Part shown: one piece after another, positions 25,816 to 35,863 of the stretch
Numbering within the stretch: the stretch's first letter is position 1
Layout of the letters: each line of letters begins with the position of its first letter
Origin: Gelidibacter japonicus
GTDB lineage: Bacteria; Bacteroidota; Bacteroidia; Flavobacteriales; Flavobacteriaceae
Assembly (NCBI RefSeq): GCF_010725055.1
Contig: NZ_BJKB01000022.1
Span: 1 to 52,798, forward strand
Direction of reading: 5' to 3'
DNA length: 52,798 bases
Translations under genes and position numbers: made by a program
The notes under the pieces: model-generated
The model's database searches: none
What the model was told of the DNA's origin: nothing
The model's input: only the letters and a program-made list of their open reading frames with translations

Positions 25816-28662
25816 TTAGATTTTAATGTTGAGTTTCAGACCGATTTCAGTCGCTATTGGCGCATTAAAAAAGTTTAAGCCCTGTCCGGAATGGGTGTCA
25901 TAAAGACTGCTATAAGGTGAAGCTCCTCGATATTTTGTATAGGTAAATAGATTATTGGCATATAGTCCGAGGTCAAAAGCCCTGAAGAATGAATGGTTGT
26001 TTTGGTTTGTGAAACTGTAGGTGATGTCCACCGACTTTAAATTGATATAGCTTCCGTCTTCAATAGCATCTTCAGCAACCCCTTCAAAACCGTAACGCAC
26101 AAAGCGGTTGGCTTCTATACCCTGAGAAGGATTATAAAAATCTACCGGAATTGTATTTGGGTGACCCTGAGCGTTGACGCCAGCAAAAACATAATCTTTG
26201 ATGCCTCTTTCTTGCGCAGATTGTTGGGAGGTTCCGTAGTAATTCAAGACGTTTTGAGTGCCATTCCATACATCGCCGCCTTTTTGAAAATCGATAACAA
26301 AATTTAATTGAAAGCGTTTCCAAGTCAATCCGTTGGAGAAACTTAAATTGAAATCAGGTGTTGGATTCCCAATCTGCTGGAGTTCTGAAGCGACCAGTGG
26401 AAACCCGTGCGCTCCAATAATTTGATTTCCATGAGCATCTCTGGCATACGCTGAACCGTAAATAACACCAGCGGGTTGGCCCACCACCAAATTTTTTGAA
26501 ACTGTTGAAAATCCTGCAATTGCCAAGCGTTCTTGAGGGATTTTTAAATCCAACACTTTACTTCTATAGGTTGAAAATAGAATTTGAGAGGTAAACCCAA
26601 AATTATTGTACCGATAGCGCATAAACTCCAAATTCATTTCTATGCCGTTATTTTGTATCTCTGCAGTATTTCTAAGTTGAAATCCGTTCCCTTCATGTAC
26701 AGGGAAAACACTGCCTTTATGTTTGCTATAGAAATAGGTCATGCCGAAATCGACAGTGATGTCCCATACCTTGAGGCCTATTGTTGCGGCAACATCATGG
26801 TAGATTTTTTTTTCAAGTTGGAGTTCGTCGTTGAGGAATAAATCTTGGTTTGCCGTATATCTCAAAGTTTCTGAAGGGCTCATCACCAGACTATTATGGC
26901 TTTGATTGTTATAGAATAGGGGCATTTCTTTAACATCAAAGGAGTTACGTGAGCTCAAGTAAAGTTTGTCTAAACTATATATTTCGAATAGTTCAATGAG
27001 ATTCAGCTTTAAATATCCTGTTGGTAATACATAATGGTTTTTTTGAAGGGATGATATGAAACTGCTATTGCTAAGCGTTAATTCCAAACCAAGATGATGC
27101 CATTCCAAGCTTGCCTCGTTCAAAACTCTTAGTGAATGCATTGAAGCATCATGTACATTGGAGTTTTTGTTGTTTGGATTTGAAAATGAAAAATCATTGA
27201 ATCCAGTGGCTTCATTGAAACGGTATTTCAAATGGTCATAACCATAATCGATTGCTGAATTGATGGTAAGGGAATAGTTGTTTTCTTCAAATTTGTAGTT
27301 GAGATTGACATTGGCAATGAGCGTATTTTTTTCAATATTTTTTTGACTTAAATACCCGTTCTCAAATCCAACGGTCTGCGCCACAAGTCCGAAGTTTTGC
27401 TCATTATTTGTGTGTTGATAGTTGATTTTGCTGGTAAGTTGAAGGTCATCAGAAATTTTAAATTGATTTTGAATGCTTCCAAGAAATAGCTGATAATAAT
27501 CTGCATTTTTATTGTAATTGAAAAGCCATTCCGGATTGTTGAACCTTAAAGGACTATAACTGCGCTGTGTTTGATTGTTTAAGGTGGCGCCTTGTGAATT
27601 CTCAAAACTTGTTGGTGTGGTCCAAGAATTCAAGAACAGATTGTTTATAAAACCATTGGTATTGGGCTGGGCGTTGAATTGATCTGTATATCTAAGACTT
27701 GTGTCCCATTTTATTCTTTTTCGGTAATAATTGGTGTTCTTATAGGTTAGGGCAAGATTGTTTTTAGTGCTGGCTTCTCTTCCAAAAGCATCTTCGTCCA
27801 TGTCGTAATTATAGTCGAAGCCTAAAATCCAATCTTCAGTCGAGATTTTAAAAAATAGATTGTGATGTGATTTAAGATTGGTTTTTAAAATAGAATTATC
27901 ATAAGCTTGTGCTGGAATGCCGTTGCCATTTCCAAGTGTTACCAAACGGCCATTCACATCATAAGGGTAAGAGCTGCCGTCAAATTCCAAAGTTCTCAAA
28001 TACGGTCCGTAAGAAAATGGATTGCCGGTTTCTGGGCCTAAAAATGACAACTTATTATTTGAAACTGTACCCTGGCTGAAAGACGTTTGTAGTTCTGGAA
28101 GGTTTTTCTTCTTAATGAATTGAAACGATGTAAAGGAGCTGTATCCAATTTCATAATAGATGTCAGGATCAAAATAGGTAAGTTCTACTCTATCAGGTTT
28201 AATTTCCATCGCTTTAATCCGATTGTACTCAAAATGATTATTTTTATTAAAGGTTCTTTCGGAATGTTCAAAGCTTGGGACTTCAAAAGACGTTTTATTC
28301 AACTCTTTTAATGCGTTGGCATAAGCTTCAGTTTGAATCTTGGCCACAGGTTCCTGAGCTTTGGTTTTAATATTCGGATCCATTCCAAATAGACGTGTAG
28401 TGACTTTCACTTCAGTACTTTTCATGCCAACACTACTGAAGACCAGAATGTCGCCAATTTTGCAGTCAATTTTGTAATTCCCGTCAAAATCGGTTTGAAC
28501 GCCTTTGTTGGTGCCTTTTATAACAATAGATACGCCGGGCAATGGCAAACCATCAACATCAGATTTTAAGATTCCCGAAACCGTCCCTTGTTGTGCAAAA
28601 CCATGTGTAACGATCATTAAAAAGAAGAAGAGGAAAAGATAAGGATGGTATTGATTTCTCAT
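25816..28662 (-). CDS. SusC-like TonB-dependent receptor barrel without a plug domain
   Basis: A 948-residue outer-membrane protein. The signal peptide ends HGFAQ near residue 24. A carboxypeptidase-regulatory-like domain follows (GTVSGILKSDVDGLPLPGVS, GTNKGVQTDFDGNYKI) to about residue 95. Then come about 70 residues I do not recognise, and from about residue 165 a SusC-type barrel with LPELQTSFSQG, NPTPDFNLSFSNGLTWKRFQ and YINLKSVDITYSF. The DEVVVVGYG segment and plug signatures (LQGxxAGVxV, IRG, VDGV, LYGSRAANG) that normally lie between these parts are absent. They occur in the next gene. No SusD gene is adjacent. Transcribed first in the pair. Confidence 0.88.
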   Translation of the reverse strand: MRNQYHPYLFLFFFLMIVTHGFAQQGTVSGILKSDVDGLPLPGVSIVIKGTNKGVQTDFDGNYKIDCKIGDILVFSSVGMKSTEVKVTTRLFGMDPNIKTKAQEPVAKIQTEAYANALKELNKTSFEVPSFEHSERTFNKNNHFEYNRIKAMEIKPDRVELTYFDPDIYYEIGYSSFTSFQFIKKKNLPELQTSFSQGTVSNNKLSFLGPETGNPFSYGPYLRTLEFDGSSYPYDVNGRLVTLGNGNGIPAQAYDNSILKTNLKSHHNLFFKISTEDWILGFDYNYDMDEDAFGREASTKNNLALTYKNTNYYRKRIKWDTSLRYTDQFNAQPNTNGFINNLFLNSWTTPTSFENSQGATLNNQTQRSYSPLRFNNPEWLFNYNKNADYYQLFLGSIQNQFKISDDLQLTSKINYQHTNNEQNFGLVAQTVGFENGYLSQKNIEKNTLIANVNLNYKFEENNYSLTINSAIDYGYDHLKYRFNEATGFNDFSFSNPNNKNSNVHDASMHSLRVLNEASLEWHHLGLELTLSNSSFISSLQKNHYVLPTGYLKLNLIELFEIYSLDKLYLSSRNSFDVKEMPLFYNNQSHNSLVMSPSETLRYTANQDLFLNDELQLEKKIYHDVAATIGLKVWDITVDFGMTYFYSKHKGSVFPVHEGNGFQLRNTAEIQNNGIEMNLEFMRYRYNNFGFTSQILFSTYRSKVLDLKIPQERLAIAGFSTVSKNLVVGQPAGVIYGSAYARDAHGNQIIGAHGFPLVASELQQIGNPTPDFNLSFSNGLTWKRFQLNFVIDFQKGGDVWNGTQNVLNYYGTSQQSAQERGIKDYVFAGVNAQGHPNTIPVDFYNPSQGIEANRFVRYGFEGVAEDAIEDGSYINLKSVDITYSFTNQNNHSFFRAFDLGLYANNLFTYTKYRGASPYSSLYDTHSGQGLNFFNAPIATEIGLKLNIKI

Positions 28663-28682
28663 GGTTGGCTGGTTTTATAACT

Positions 28683-28690
28683 CAAAGCTA
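28683..28690 (-). promoter_or_regulatory. Candidate -7 promoter element for the barrel-macroglobulin operon
   Basis: Read on the minus strand this is TAGCTTTG, matching TAnnTTTG. It lies 20 nt before the start codon of the barrel gene, leaving a leader of about 15 nt. No -33 element is clear. Confidence 0.4.
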
Positions 28691-29151
28691 TTGTAATACC
28701 AATTCAATAAAAAAGAAGAATGAGTGAATGCAGCATTTGAATGAGCCAACACACTTTTGAGTCAAAAACCCGCTTATTACTGATGAATAAATTAATAATT
28801 ATTCATGAACCAATAATTTCGTCCCCAATAACATCACTATAGAAGATTCCATTTTAGTGATTTTTTTTCAAACATAATGGTCAAAACTTCAAAAATAGCC
28901 TACGGAAATTTAGAAATGAATAATAGTGTGGCTCAATTCAATTCCTCTTCAAAATAGCTATCAAGATTTAAACTTAATTCAGTAGTTTTACGATTTTATT
29001 TGATTTTTGACATTATAAAAAATTCATAATTTTAAAATTTAAATTACTGATAAACAGCTATTTGAATAAGTCATAAAAATGATATATAGTTGATGGTCAG
29101 TGACCTGAAATTTGACATCCACCATGTCGAAAAAGTATTAAATATTAATAA
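28691..29151. other. AT-rich intergenic region between divergent genes
   Basis: About 460 bases between the barrel gene (minus) and aspA (plus). I see no open frame with protein-like content, no tRNA and no stable hairpin. It presumably holds the aspA promoter, but no exact TAnnTTTG was found near the aspA start. Confidence 0.4.
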
Positions 29152-29163
29152 GTGCACAATATT

Positions 29164-30582
29164 ATGCAAACCAGAATAGAAGAAGACCTGCTTGGTGAAT
29201 TAGAGATCGATAATGATGTTTATTATGGTATTCACACGCAGCGAGCGATTGATAATTTTAAGATTTCAAAATCTAAAATATTAGATTATCCATTATTTGT
29301 GAAAGGGCTGATTATTACCAAAAAAGCTTGTGCCTGTGCAAATAGGGAGATTGGAACGATATCTTCGTCCAGAGCGGATATGATTATCGCTGCTTGCGAT
29401 GAGATTTTGGCCAACCTAGATACCTATGTGAAATATTTTCCATCCGATATATTTCAAGGAGGTGCTGGCACTTCGGTCAATATGAATGCAAATGAGGTCA
29501 TTGCCAATGTAGCTCTTGAAATGAATGGCTATGAGAAAGGCCGTTATGATATTTTACACCCAAATGATCATGTCAACAAGTCGCAGTCAACCAATTGTGC
29601 CTACCCAACCAGTCTAAGAGTAGCCATATACTACTATATGAACCATCTTTTGGAAAAAATCAATCTGCTCACGACGCGTTTGGACATCAAAGGGACGGAG
29701 TTCAAAAAGGTATTAAAAATGGGTAGGACCCAACTACAGGACGCCGTACCCATGTCGTTGGGTGATGAGTTTTCGGCATGGGCCGCAAATTTAAAAGAGG
29801 AAACCAAAATGCTGAAAATGTGCAGAGACATCATTTTGCCTGTGAATTTGGGAGGGACTGCAATCGGTACACGTGTTAACGCCCCAAATGGCTTTTCCAA
29901 ACTTTCGGTCGGCTATTTGGCAAAATTCACCAAAGCAAGTTTTGTTGAGGCAGAGGATTTAATCGAAGCCTCTTTTGACTGTGGTGATTATGTTATGATT
30001 TCCGGAGGATTGAAAAGGGCCGCAGTAAAGCTGTCCAAAATATGCAATGATTTAAGATTATTGTCCTCAGGTCCGCGTTGTGGTTTCCACGAAATAAACT
30101 TGCCTGAAATGCAAGCAGGGTCCTCTATTATGCCAGCCAAAATCAATCCGGTTATACCCGAGGTGGTCAACCAGGTGTGTTTTAAAGTCATTGGAAATGA
30201 CGTGACCGTATCTTTTGCGGCAGAAGCAGGACAATTGCAATTAAACGTCATGGAGCCAGTTATTGCACAGTGCGTATTTGAATCGATTGAATTGCTCTCA
30301 AATGCCTGTGTTTCGCTTGCCGATAAATGTATTTCTGGAATCACGGCAAACGAAGCGCACACTAAAGAAATGGTATACAACTCAGTGGGACTGATCACGT
30401 TTCTGAGTCCTTATATTGGACATCATATGGGCGATTTGATTGGAAAAGAAGCTATAGCAACGGGCAAAACCATACGTGAACTTGTTCTTGAAAAGAATTT
30501 GCTGTCGGAGCAAGAATTGGATCTAATCCTCAGTCCAGTAAATTTAATGCACCCAGAATATACGGCATTGGCTCAGAAATAA
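29164..30582 (+). CDS. aspA: Aspartate ammonia-lyase
   Basis: A 472-residue enzyme of the fumarase/aspartase superfamily that reversibly converts L-aspartate to fumarate and ammonia. The N-terminus [20 protein letters not shown] is typical of aspartase. [29 protein letters not shown] and the signature [15 protein letters not shown] (the mobile catalytic loop with Ser) are in order. Fumarase would be the main alternative; the overall match favours aspartase. The ATG at 29164 is chosen over an in-frame GTG at 29152. It is a lone gene. Confidence 0.9.
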   Translation: MQTRIEEDLLGELEIDNDVYYGIHTQRAIDNFKISKSKILDYPLFVKGLIITKKACACANREIGTISSSRADMIIAACDEILANLDTYVKYFPSDIFQGGAGTSVNMNANEVIANVALEMNGYEKGRYDILHPNDHVNKSQSTNCAYPTSLRVAIYYYMNHLLEKINLLTTRLDIKGTEFKKVLKMGRTQLQDAVPMSLGDEFSAWAANLKEETKMLKMCRDIILPVNLGGTAIGTRVNAPNGFSKLSVGYLAKFTKASFVEAEDLIEASFDCGDYVMISGGLKRAAVKLSKICNDLRLLSSGPRCGFHEINLPEMQAGSSIMPAKINPVIPEVVNQVCFKVIGNDVTVSFAAEAGQLQLNVMEPVIAQCVFESIELLSNACVSLADKCISGITANEAHTKEMVYNSVGLITFLSPYIGHHMGDLIGKEAIATGKTIRELVLEKNLLSEQELDLILSPVNLMHPEYTALAQK

Positions 30583-30766
30583 ACAATGGACCACCGCCAT
30601 TAATAAGAATTTGTAGTTCTTTAAATAAATTTAGAAATAATGGTGCTTGTGATTATCACTGACTAAGACTTTTATCTGATCAAGTAGCCCAGCTGGGTTT
30701 CCTGAATTTCTATTTCGTTCCAAATATATTGACATCTACTAAGTTCACAATCTTGATATTTAGTAG

Positions 30767-30774
30767 TATTTTTG
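30767..30774 (+). promoter_or_regulatory. Candidate -7 promoter element for the OsmC gene
   Basis: TATTTTTG matches TAnnTTTG and lies 41 nt before the start codon. A TTG at 30753 is closer than the usual -33 spacing. Confidence 0.4.
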
Positions 30775-30815
30775 GAATATATCATAGAATTTTAACAACA
30801 TTAAATACATAGAAT

Positions 30816-31238
30816 ATGGAAGATAAAGTCATCACGCATTGGAAAGGGAATTCGCAATTTGAATCCGATAACCCTAGCGGAAAAACCTTATTGATGGATA
30901 CTTCGGCAGAACATGGCGGATATAATTCCGGACTGCGCCCTAAAGCGATGATGCTCGCGGCGTTGGCGGGCTGTTCAGGTCTCGATGTGGTCTCTGTCCT
31001 CAATAAGATGAAAGTTACCGTTTCAGATTTTAGGATGGATACTTACGGCCAATTGACCGAAGAACATCCAAAATATTATCATACAGTGTCTGTGGAATAT
31101 CATTTTTATGGAAAAAACCTGGATGAAGGTAAAATCAAGAAGGCGGTTGATTTATCCATAGAAAAATATTGTGGCGTCATGGAAATGTTCAGAAGATTTG
31201 CCAAAGTGAACACCTCGATCCATTATCACAATAAGTAG
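30816..31238 (+). CDS. OsmC family peroxiredoxin-like protein
   Basis: A 140-residue cytoplasmic protein of the OsmC/Ohr superfamily, which reduces organic hydroperoxides with two conserved cysteines. Both are present: one in ALAGCSGLDVVSVLNKM near residue 54 and one in EKYCGVMEMFRR near residue 121. The sequence is closer to the YhfA-like OsmC subfamily than to Ohr, so the substrate is uncertain. A candidate promoter lies at 30767. It is followed by a short inverted repeat and recJ. Confidence 0.85.
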   Translation: MEDKVITHWKGNSQFESDNPSGKTLLMDTSAEHGGYNSGLRPKAMMLAALAGCSGLDVVSVLNKMKVTVSDFRMDTYGQLTEEHPKYYHTVSVEYHFYGKNLDEGKIKKAVDLSIEKYCGVMEMFRRFAKVNTSIHYHNK

Positions 31239-31251
31239 TTTTGAGCCAAGA

Positions 31252-31276
31252 CCCGACCGTCACGATAAATGTCGGG
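31252..31276. repeat. Short GC-rich inverted repeat before recJ
   Basis: CCCGAC (31252-31257) pairs with GTCGGG (31271-31276) across a 13-base loop. It resembles the palindrome at 6643-6658 and is probably a dispersed repeat. Confidence 0.4.
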
Positions 31277-31339
31277 ATTGTCAGATCTGAAATCAATTAA
31301 AACTTGAAACATTTTAAAGCTGAAACCAGAAACGAGAAA

Positions 31340-33031
31340 ATGCGTTGGACCTTAAAACCAAAACCAGAGCTTTCCAAAATAAAGCAGTTATCTGAAGCCC
31401 TTCAGGTGGAGCATGCTATTGCTTCGTTATTGCTACAGCGCGGCATTGAGACTTACGAAGATGCCAAACAGTTCTTCAGACCAAGTCTTGATGAGCTACA
31501 TGATCCTTTTTTAATGAAGGATATGGACAAGGCAGTCGATCGTATTGAAAAAGCAATCAATGATGGCGAAAATATTTTGGTGTTTGGCGATTATGATGTG
31601 GACGGTACCACGGCAGTAGCTTTAATGTCTTCTTATCTAAAAGCAAGAACAGATACGGTTGCTACGTATATTCCTGATCGTTATGATGAAGGTTATGGAG
31701 TTTCCATAAAGGGTATAGACTTCGCACATGACAATGATTTTGCGCTGATCATAGCACTAGATTGTGGAATAAAAGCGATTGACAAAGTTGCCTATGCGAA
31801 AGAAAAAGGCATTGATTTTATTATTTGTGACCATCACCGGCCTGGTGCTGAACTTCCAGATGCCGTGGCCATTTTGGATCCGAAACGTGAGGATTGTGAC
31901 TATCCCTACGACGAATTATGCGGCTGTGGTGTGGGTTTCAAATTAATTCAAGCGTTAGCGTCCAGAGATGGTAAATCCATTGAAGACTTAACCGGGTATC
32001 TCGATTTAGTGGCTACAGCCATTGGTGCTGATATTGTTCCTATTACTGGGGAAAATAGAACCTTGGCGTATTTTGGATTGCAGGTGATTAATGGAGATCC
32101 CCGTGCCGGAATTAAAGCCATTATCGATCAAACCAAAAAGGCCCAATTGACCATTACTGATGTGGTTTTTATCATAGCACCTCGGATTAATGCAGCAGGC
32201 CGCATGAAACACGGCAATCACGCCGTAACATTATTAACCGAAGAAGATGAAGTGCTTGCGCAAACCTATGCCCAAGAAATCGAGCAGTTCAATACCGACA
32301 GAAAGGAAGCCGATCAAAGAATAACCCAAGAAGCCCTGCTACAAATTGAAGAGTATGAAGAACAGGAACGTTTCACATCAGTCGTTTTTCAAGAAACTTG
32401 GCATAAAGGTGTTATTGGTATTGTGGCGTCGCGATTGATTGAAACATATTATAGGCCAACCTTGGTGTTCACCAAAAGTGGTGATAAATTGGCGGCCTCG
32501 GCCCGATCGGTATCTGGATTTGATGTGTATAATGCCTTGGAAGCATGCAGTGCGCATATTGAACAGTTTGGAGGACATAAATACGCCGCGGGTTTGACGC
32601 TTAAAGAGGAGAACTATGAAGCTTTTAAACAGGCTTTTGAAGATGAAGTCTCTAAAACGATAGATAAGTCTTTATTGATTCCAGAAATCCGAGTGGACAC
32701 TCAAATAGATTTTAAAGATATTACCCCAAAATTTTACCGGATCCTAAAGCAATTTGCCCCTTTTGGCCCAGGCAATATGGCACCCGTTTTTATGACCGAA
32801 AACTTACAGGATACAGGTTATGGAAAATGTGTTGGTGCCGATGACAAACATTTAAGAATTATAGCTAGGCAGGGAAATTCACAGAATATAGTAGGTATCG
32901 GCTTTAACTTGGGTGACAAATATAATTTGATCACCGATAAAAAACCCTTTAAGGCTGTGTATTCCATTGATGAAAACCATTGGCAAGGTAATGTGAGTTT
33001 GCAACTGAAATTAAGGGATATTAAAGCCTAA
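31340..33031 (+). CDS. recJ: Single-stranded-DNA-specific exonuclease RecJ
   Basis: A 563-residue 5'-3' single-strand exonuclease used in recombination and mismatch repair. The DHH-family motifs are all visible: FGDYDVDGTTAVALM, IALDCGIKA, the namesake CDHHRPG, and LVATAIGADIVP. The DHHA1 domain has RINAAGRMKHG, and KVGIIG-like WHKGVIGIVASRLIE and SGFDVYNALEACSAHIEQFGGH follow. The start ATG at 31340 (MRWTLKPKP) is the family start; an in-frame TTG at 31304 is unlikely. Length is normal. Confidence 0.95.
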   Translation: MRWTLKPKPELSKIKQLSEALQVEHAIASLLLQRGIETYEDAKQFFRPSLDELHDPFLMKDMDKAVDRIEKAINDGENILVFGDYDVDGTTAVALMSSYLKARTDTVATYIPDRYDEGYGVSIKGIDFAHDNDFALIIALDCGIKAIDKVAYAKEKGIDFIICDHHRPGAELPDAVAILDPKREDCDYPYDELCGCGVGFKLIQALASRDGKSIEDLTGYLDLVATAIGADIVPITGENRTLAYFGLQVINGDPRAGIKAIIDQTKKAQLTITDVVFIIAPRINAAGRMKHGNHAVTLLTEEDEVLAQTYAQEIEQFNTDRKEADQRITQEALLQIEEYEEQERFTSVVFQETWHKGVIGIVASRLIETYYRPTLVFTKSGDKLAASARSVSGFDVYNALEACSAHIEQFGGHKYAAGLTLKEENYEAFKQAFEDEVSKTIDKSLLIPEIRVDTQIDFKDITPKFYRILKQFAPFGPGNMAPVFMTENLQDTGYGKCVGADDKHLRIIARQGNSQNIVGIGFNLGDKYNLITDKKPFKAVYSIDENHWQGNVSLQLKLRDIKA

Positions 33032-33079
33032 TCAGCGTTGTGTTTCTTTGTTCAAAAACCTACTCGCTAAAAAAAAGTA

Positions 33080-33517
33080 ATGGAAGAAAAGAAAAAAAAT
33101 AATCTTATTGGAACAGCTATAATTGTAGTGATAGTTGTACTGGCCGTAAATTTTGGGCCGAAATTGTTTAACTCTAAAAAAGATTTGACATTGAGTAGTG
33201 ACAATACTATCACGGAAAGGGCAGCAATTATGAATAAAGATTGTCCTTTTACGTTTGATTCGAATACGAGACTTGATAGTGTTACTTCGCCTGAAAAGAA
33301 TGTTTTGAGACAGAATTACACTTTATTGAATGACAGTAAATTTGATATCGACACAGAGGCATTTGAAAATATATTTAAACCTGAATTCAAGAAAAATTTA
33401 CAGAGCCAAAATCAAGCTGAATATTTTAAAAAGAATAGTGCAACATTAGTTTATAGATTTTACGATAAAGACAAGAATTTTGTAACTGACATTGTTTTGG
33501 AATCTAACGAATATTAG
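33080..33517 (+). CDS. Single-pass membrane protein of unknown function
   Basis: A 145-residue protein with a short basic N-terminus (MEEKKKNN) and one membrane helix at about residues 9-26 (LIGTAIIVVIVVLAVNFGP). The rest, about 115 residues, is polar with one Cys (NKDCPFTF) and should be periplasmic by the positive-inside rule. It has no lipobox and I recognise no domain. It starts 48 nt after recJ and may be cotranscribed. Codon use looks like its neighbours, so I take it as real. Confidence 0.7.
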   Translation: MEEKKKNNLIGTAIIVVIVVLAVNFGPKLFNSKKDLTLSSDNTITERAAIMNKDCPFTFDSNTRLDSVTSPEKNVLRQNYTLLNDSKFDIDTEAFENIFKPEFKKNLQSQNQAEYFKKNSATLVYRFYDKDKNFVTDIVLESNEY

Positions 33518-33577
33518 AATTGATTTCTGAATTGTTTTATTTGATAAATTCAACTAAGATAAGAACCCATCTTGTTT

Positions 33578-33585
33578 TACATTTG
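33578..33585 (+). promoter_or_regulatory. Candidate -7 promoter element for the MFS gene
   Basis: TACATTTG matches TAnnTTTG and lies 60 nt before the start codon of the transporter gene. A small hairpin (AATCCT/AGGATT, 33597-33613) falls in the predicted leader. Confidence 0.4.
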
Positions 33586-33645
33586 CATTGAAATAAAATC
33601 CTCTTTTAGGATTATCAAGCCAATACTTAAAAGGGTCTGATATTT

Positions 33646-34926
33646 ATGCAACAAAAACCAATCAAAAAAGATCCCTACGCCGCACTTCGGATAAAAGAAT
33701 TCAATATTTTTTTGATGGTACGTTTTGCGCTGGTTTTTGCATGGTCCATGCAGTTTATCATCATTGAATGGGAAGTGTATTCCATCACCAAAGACCCATG
33801 GGCGCTTGGTTTAATTGGTCTGATGGAAATTATTCCAGCTGTATTAATTGCTCTTTTTGCGGGACATATCGTTGATCAAAAAGAAAAAAGAGGGCTTCTT
33901 ATCAAATGTATTTTGGGATTTTCTGTCATCAGTCTTGGACTGTTTTTGTTGACCTGGCCAAAAATTGTGGGTGAATGGTCAACTAATGAAATCCTCTACA
34001 GTATTTACTTCTTGGTGTTTTGCGGCGGGTTGGTCAGGGCTTTTATAGGTCCGACTATATTTTCGTTGATTGCCTTGATCGTTCCTAAAAGACTATACCC
34101 TAATGCGGCCACATGGAGCAGTTCCACCTGGCAAGTGGCATCCGTTTTTGGGCCTGCTTTGGCAGGTTTTAGTATTAGTTGGATTGGTGTACATTGGTCC
34201 ATGTGCTTGATCATGGCCTTTGCACTTTTGGCACTTATCAATTTACTCCGCATTTCAAAGAAGCCAATCTTAAATCCAAAAATTGGAGAACCGATTATGG
34301 ACAGCCTTAAAGAGGGCGTGAAATTTGTATTCAAAACCAAAGCGATATTGGGTGCCTTAACCTTAGACATGGTTGCTGTACTTTTTGGTGGTGCAGTGGC
34401 CCTATTACCGATATTCGCACAGGATATTCTGAAGGTGGGATCAGAAGGCTTTGGGGTGTTAAGAGCGGCTCCGGCTGTAGGCGCGTTTTTGACCATGCTG
34501 GTTACAGCTTATATTCCTATCAGTAAAAATGCGGGAATGAAATTGTTGGTGGCCATATTTGGTTTTGGAGTGAGTATTATTGTATTTGGCCTATCCTCCG
34601 TGTTTTGGATATCCGTTGCTGCCTTGTTTTTTAGTGGGGTGACTGATGGCGTTTCGATGGTCATCCGTCAAACAATTTTACAATTGAAAACACCAGATCA
34701 TATGCGCGGACGTGTGGCATCTGTGAATTCCATGTTTGTGGGGTCCTCCAATGAACTTGGAGCTTTTGAGAGCGGATTGACAGCAAAGCTTATGGGAACG
34801 GTTACAGCCGTTGTTTTTGGAGGCACGATGACATTATTGACGGTAGTGACGACAGGTATTGTTTCTCCTTCGTTTAGAAAGTTAGATTTGCGCAAGGATA
34901 TTGAGGAACATGGGAAGGAAGATTAA
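33646..34926 (+). CDS. MFS transporter
   Basis: A 426-residue inner-membrane secondary transporter with about 12 hydrophobic helices. It belongs to the enterobactin-exporter-like (EntS/MFS_3) branch judged by EWEVYSITKDPWALGLIGLM and the loop-2 motif AGHIVDQKEKRGLL. The second half contains MRGRVASVNSMFVGSSNELGA, another family signature. The substrate cannot be inferred; the branch includes siderophore and drug exporters. Its last 4 bases overlap the convergent lpxH-like gene. Confidence 0.85.
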   Translation: MQQKPIKKDPYAALRIKEFNIFLMVRFALVFAWSMQFIIIEWEVYSITKDPWALGLIGLMEIIPAVLIALFAGHIVDQKEKRGLLIKCILGFSVISLGLFLLTWPKIVGEWSTNEILYSIYFLVFCGGLVRAFIGPTIFSLIALIVPKRLYPNAATWSSSTWQVASVFGPALAGFSISWIGVHWSMCLIMAFALLALINLLRISKKPILNPKIGEPIMDSLKEGVKFVFKTKAILGALTLDMVAVLFGGAVALLPIFAQDILKVGSEGFGVLRAAPAVGAFLTMLVTAYIPISKNAGMKLLVAIFGFGVSIIVFGLSSVFWISVAALFFSGVTDGVSMVIRQTILQLKTPDHMRGRVASVNSMFVGSSNELGAFESGLTAKLMGTVTAVVFGGTMTLLTVVTTGIVSPSFRKLDLRKDIEEHGKED

Positions 34927-35675
34927 TACTTCTTCAACTCCATGTTCTCTCCATCAAAAACGCCATAGGTATAGTAATGGATCCAATCTCCAAGATTGAT
35001 ATAGGAGGATTGGTCATTTAACTTAACTTTCAACGGGAGGTGCCTATGACCAAATATAAAATAGTCACGGTGTTTTTCTTCTAATTTCCTTTTGGAATAC
35101 TGAACCAGCCATTCTTTGTCTTCACCTAAAAATTTGGCATCCTCATCGCCAGAAATCAATTTGTTTTTGACCGACATATATTGGGCAAGTTTAACGCCTA
35201 AATCTGGATGCAGCCATCTAAAACACCATTTGAAAAATGGATTGGTGAACACTTTTTTCATGCGTTTGTAGCCTTTGTCATGTGGCCCCAAACCATCACC
35301 ATGTCCAATAAAAAAAGTTTTGTCGTTAAAGATAAATTCCTTGGGTTTATGAAATACTTCAATATTCAGTTCTTCCTCAAAATACCCATGCATCCATAAA
35401 TCATGATTGCCCACAAAATAATAAATGGGAATTCCAGAATCGCTTATTTCAGCAAGCTTGCCTAAAGTTCTTGTGAATCCTTTTGGAACAACAGTTTTGT
35501 ATTCAAACCAAAAGTCAAAAAGATCTCCGAGCAAAAAAATGGCCGCGGCATCTTGTTTGATCTCATCCAACCAAGCCACGAACTTCTTTTCTCGTGGAAA
35601 CGATGCTTCTTTTGTAGGAGCCCCTAAATGGTTGTCAGAAGCAAAATATACTTTTTTCCCTTTTGGAATATTCAT
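34923..35675 (-). CDS. lpxH: UDP-2,3-diacylglucosamine diphosphatase-like metallophosphoesterase
   Basis: A 250-residue calcineurin-like phosphoesterase expected to hydrolyse UDP-2,3-diacylglucosamine to lipid X in lipid A synthesis. The dimetal motifs are in order: ASDNHLGAP (the usual DxH is DNH), LLGDLFDFWFEY, FVGNHDLWM, FIGHGDGLG and FGHRHLP. Length is close to LpxH (240). Bacteroidota carry LpxH-like paralogues, so the exact role is probable but not proven. It overlaps the MFS gene end by 4 nt, convergently. Confidence 0.85.
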   Translation of the reverse strand: MNIPKGKKVYFASDNHLGAPTKEASFPREKKFVAWLDEIKQDAAAIFLLGDLFDFWFEYKTVVPKGFTRTLGKLAEISDSGIPIYYFVGNHDLWMHGYFEEELNIEVFHKPKEFIFNDKTFFIGHGDGLGPHDKGYKRMKKVFTNPFFKWCFRWLHPDLGVKLAQYMSVKNKLISGDEDAKFLGEDKEWLVQYSKRKLEEKHRDYFIFGHRHLPLKVKLNDQSSYINLGDWIHYYTYGVFDGENMELKKY

Positions 35676-35694
35676 TAGTCAGCTATTTAAATTC

Positions 35695-35724
35695 CTGCCT
35701 GCCTGTCGGCAGACAGGAAGGCAG
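35695..35724. repeat. GC-rich hairpin repeat
   Basis: CTGCCTGCCTGTC (35695-35707) pairs with GACAGGAAGGCAG (35712-35724) around a 4-base loop with one internal mismatch region. Its GC content stands out from the flanking DNA. It lies just upstream of the lpxH-like gene and looks like a dispersed flavobacterial repeat. Confidence 0.6.
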
Positions 35725-35863
35725 AAAACCTTTAGGTTCAACGAAGTTAATCTCATGATTTAAAAACGAATCTGGTAGATGCATATTTACTCAAATATTT
35801 TTTCTTTGAAACAGAAAGCATATTCTCGGAAGCAATAATTTCCTACCCACTACCCACTACTTT

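Noticed and set aside
25816-28662. The barrel gene as a 5'-truncated pseudogene
   Set aside because: It has its own signal peptide, regulatory domain, intact long frame and proper C-terminus. Only the plug interval is missing, which does not look like random decay.
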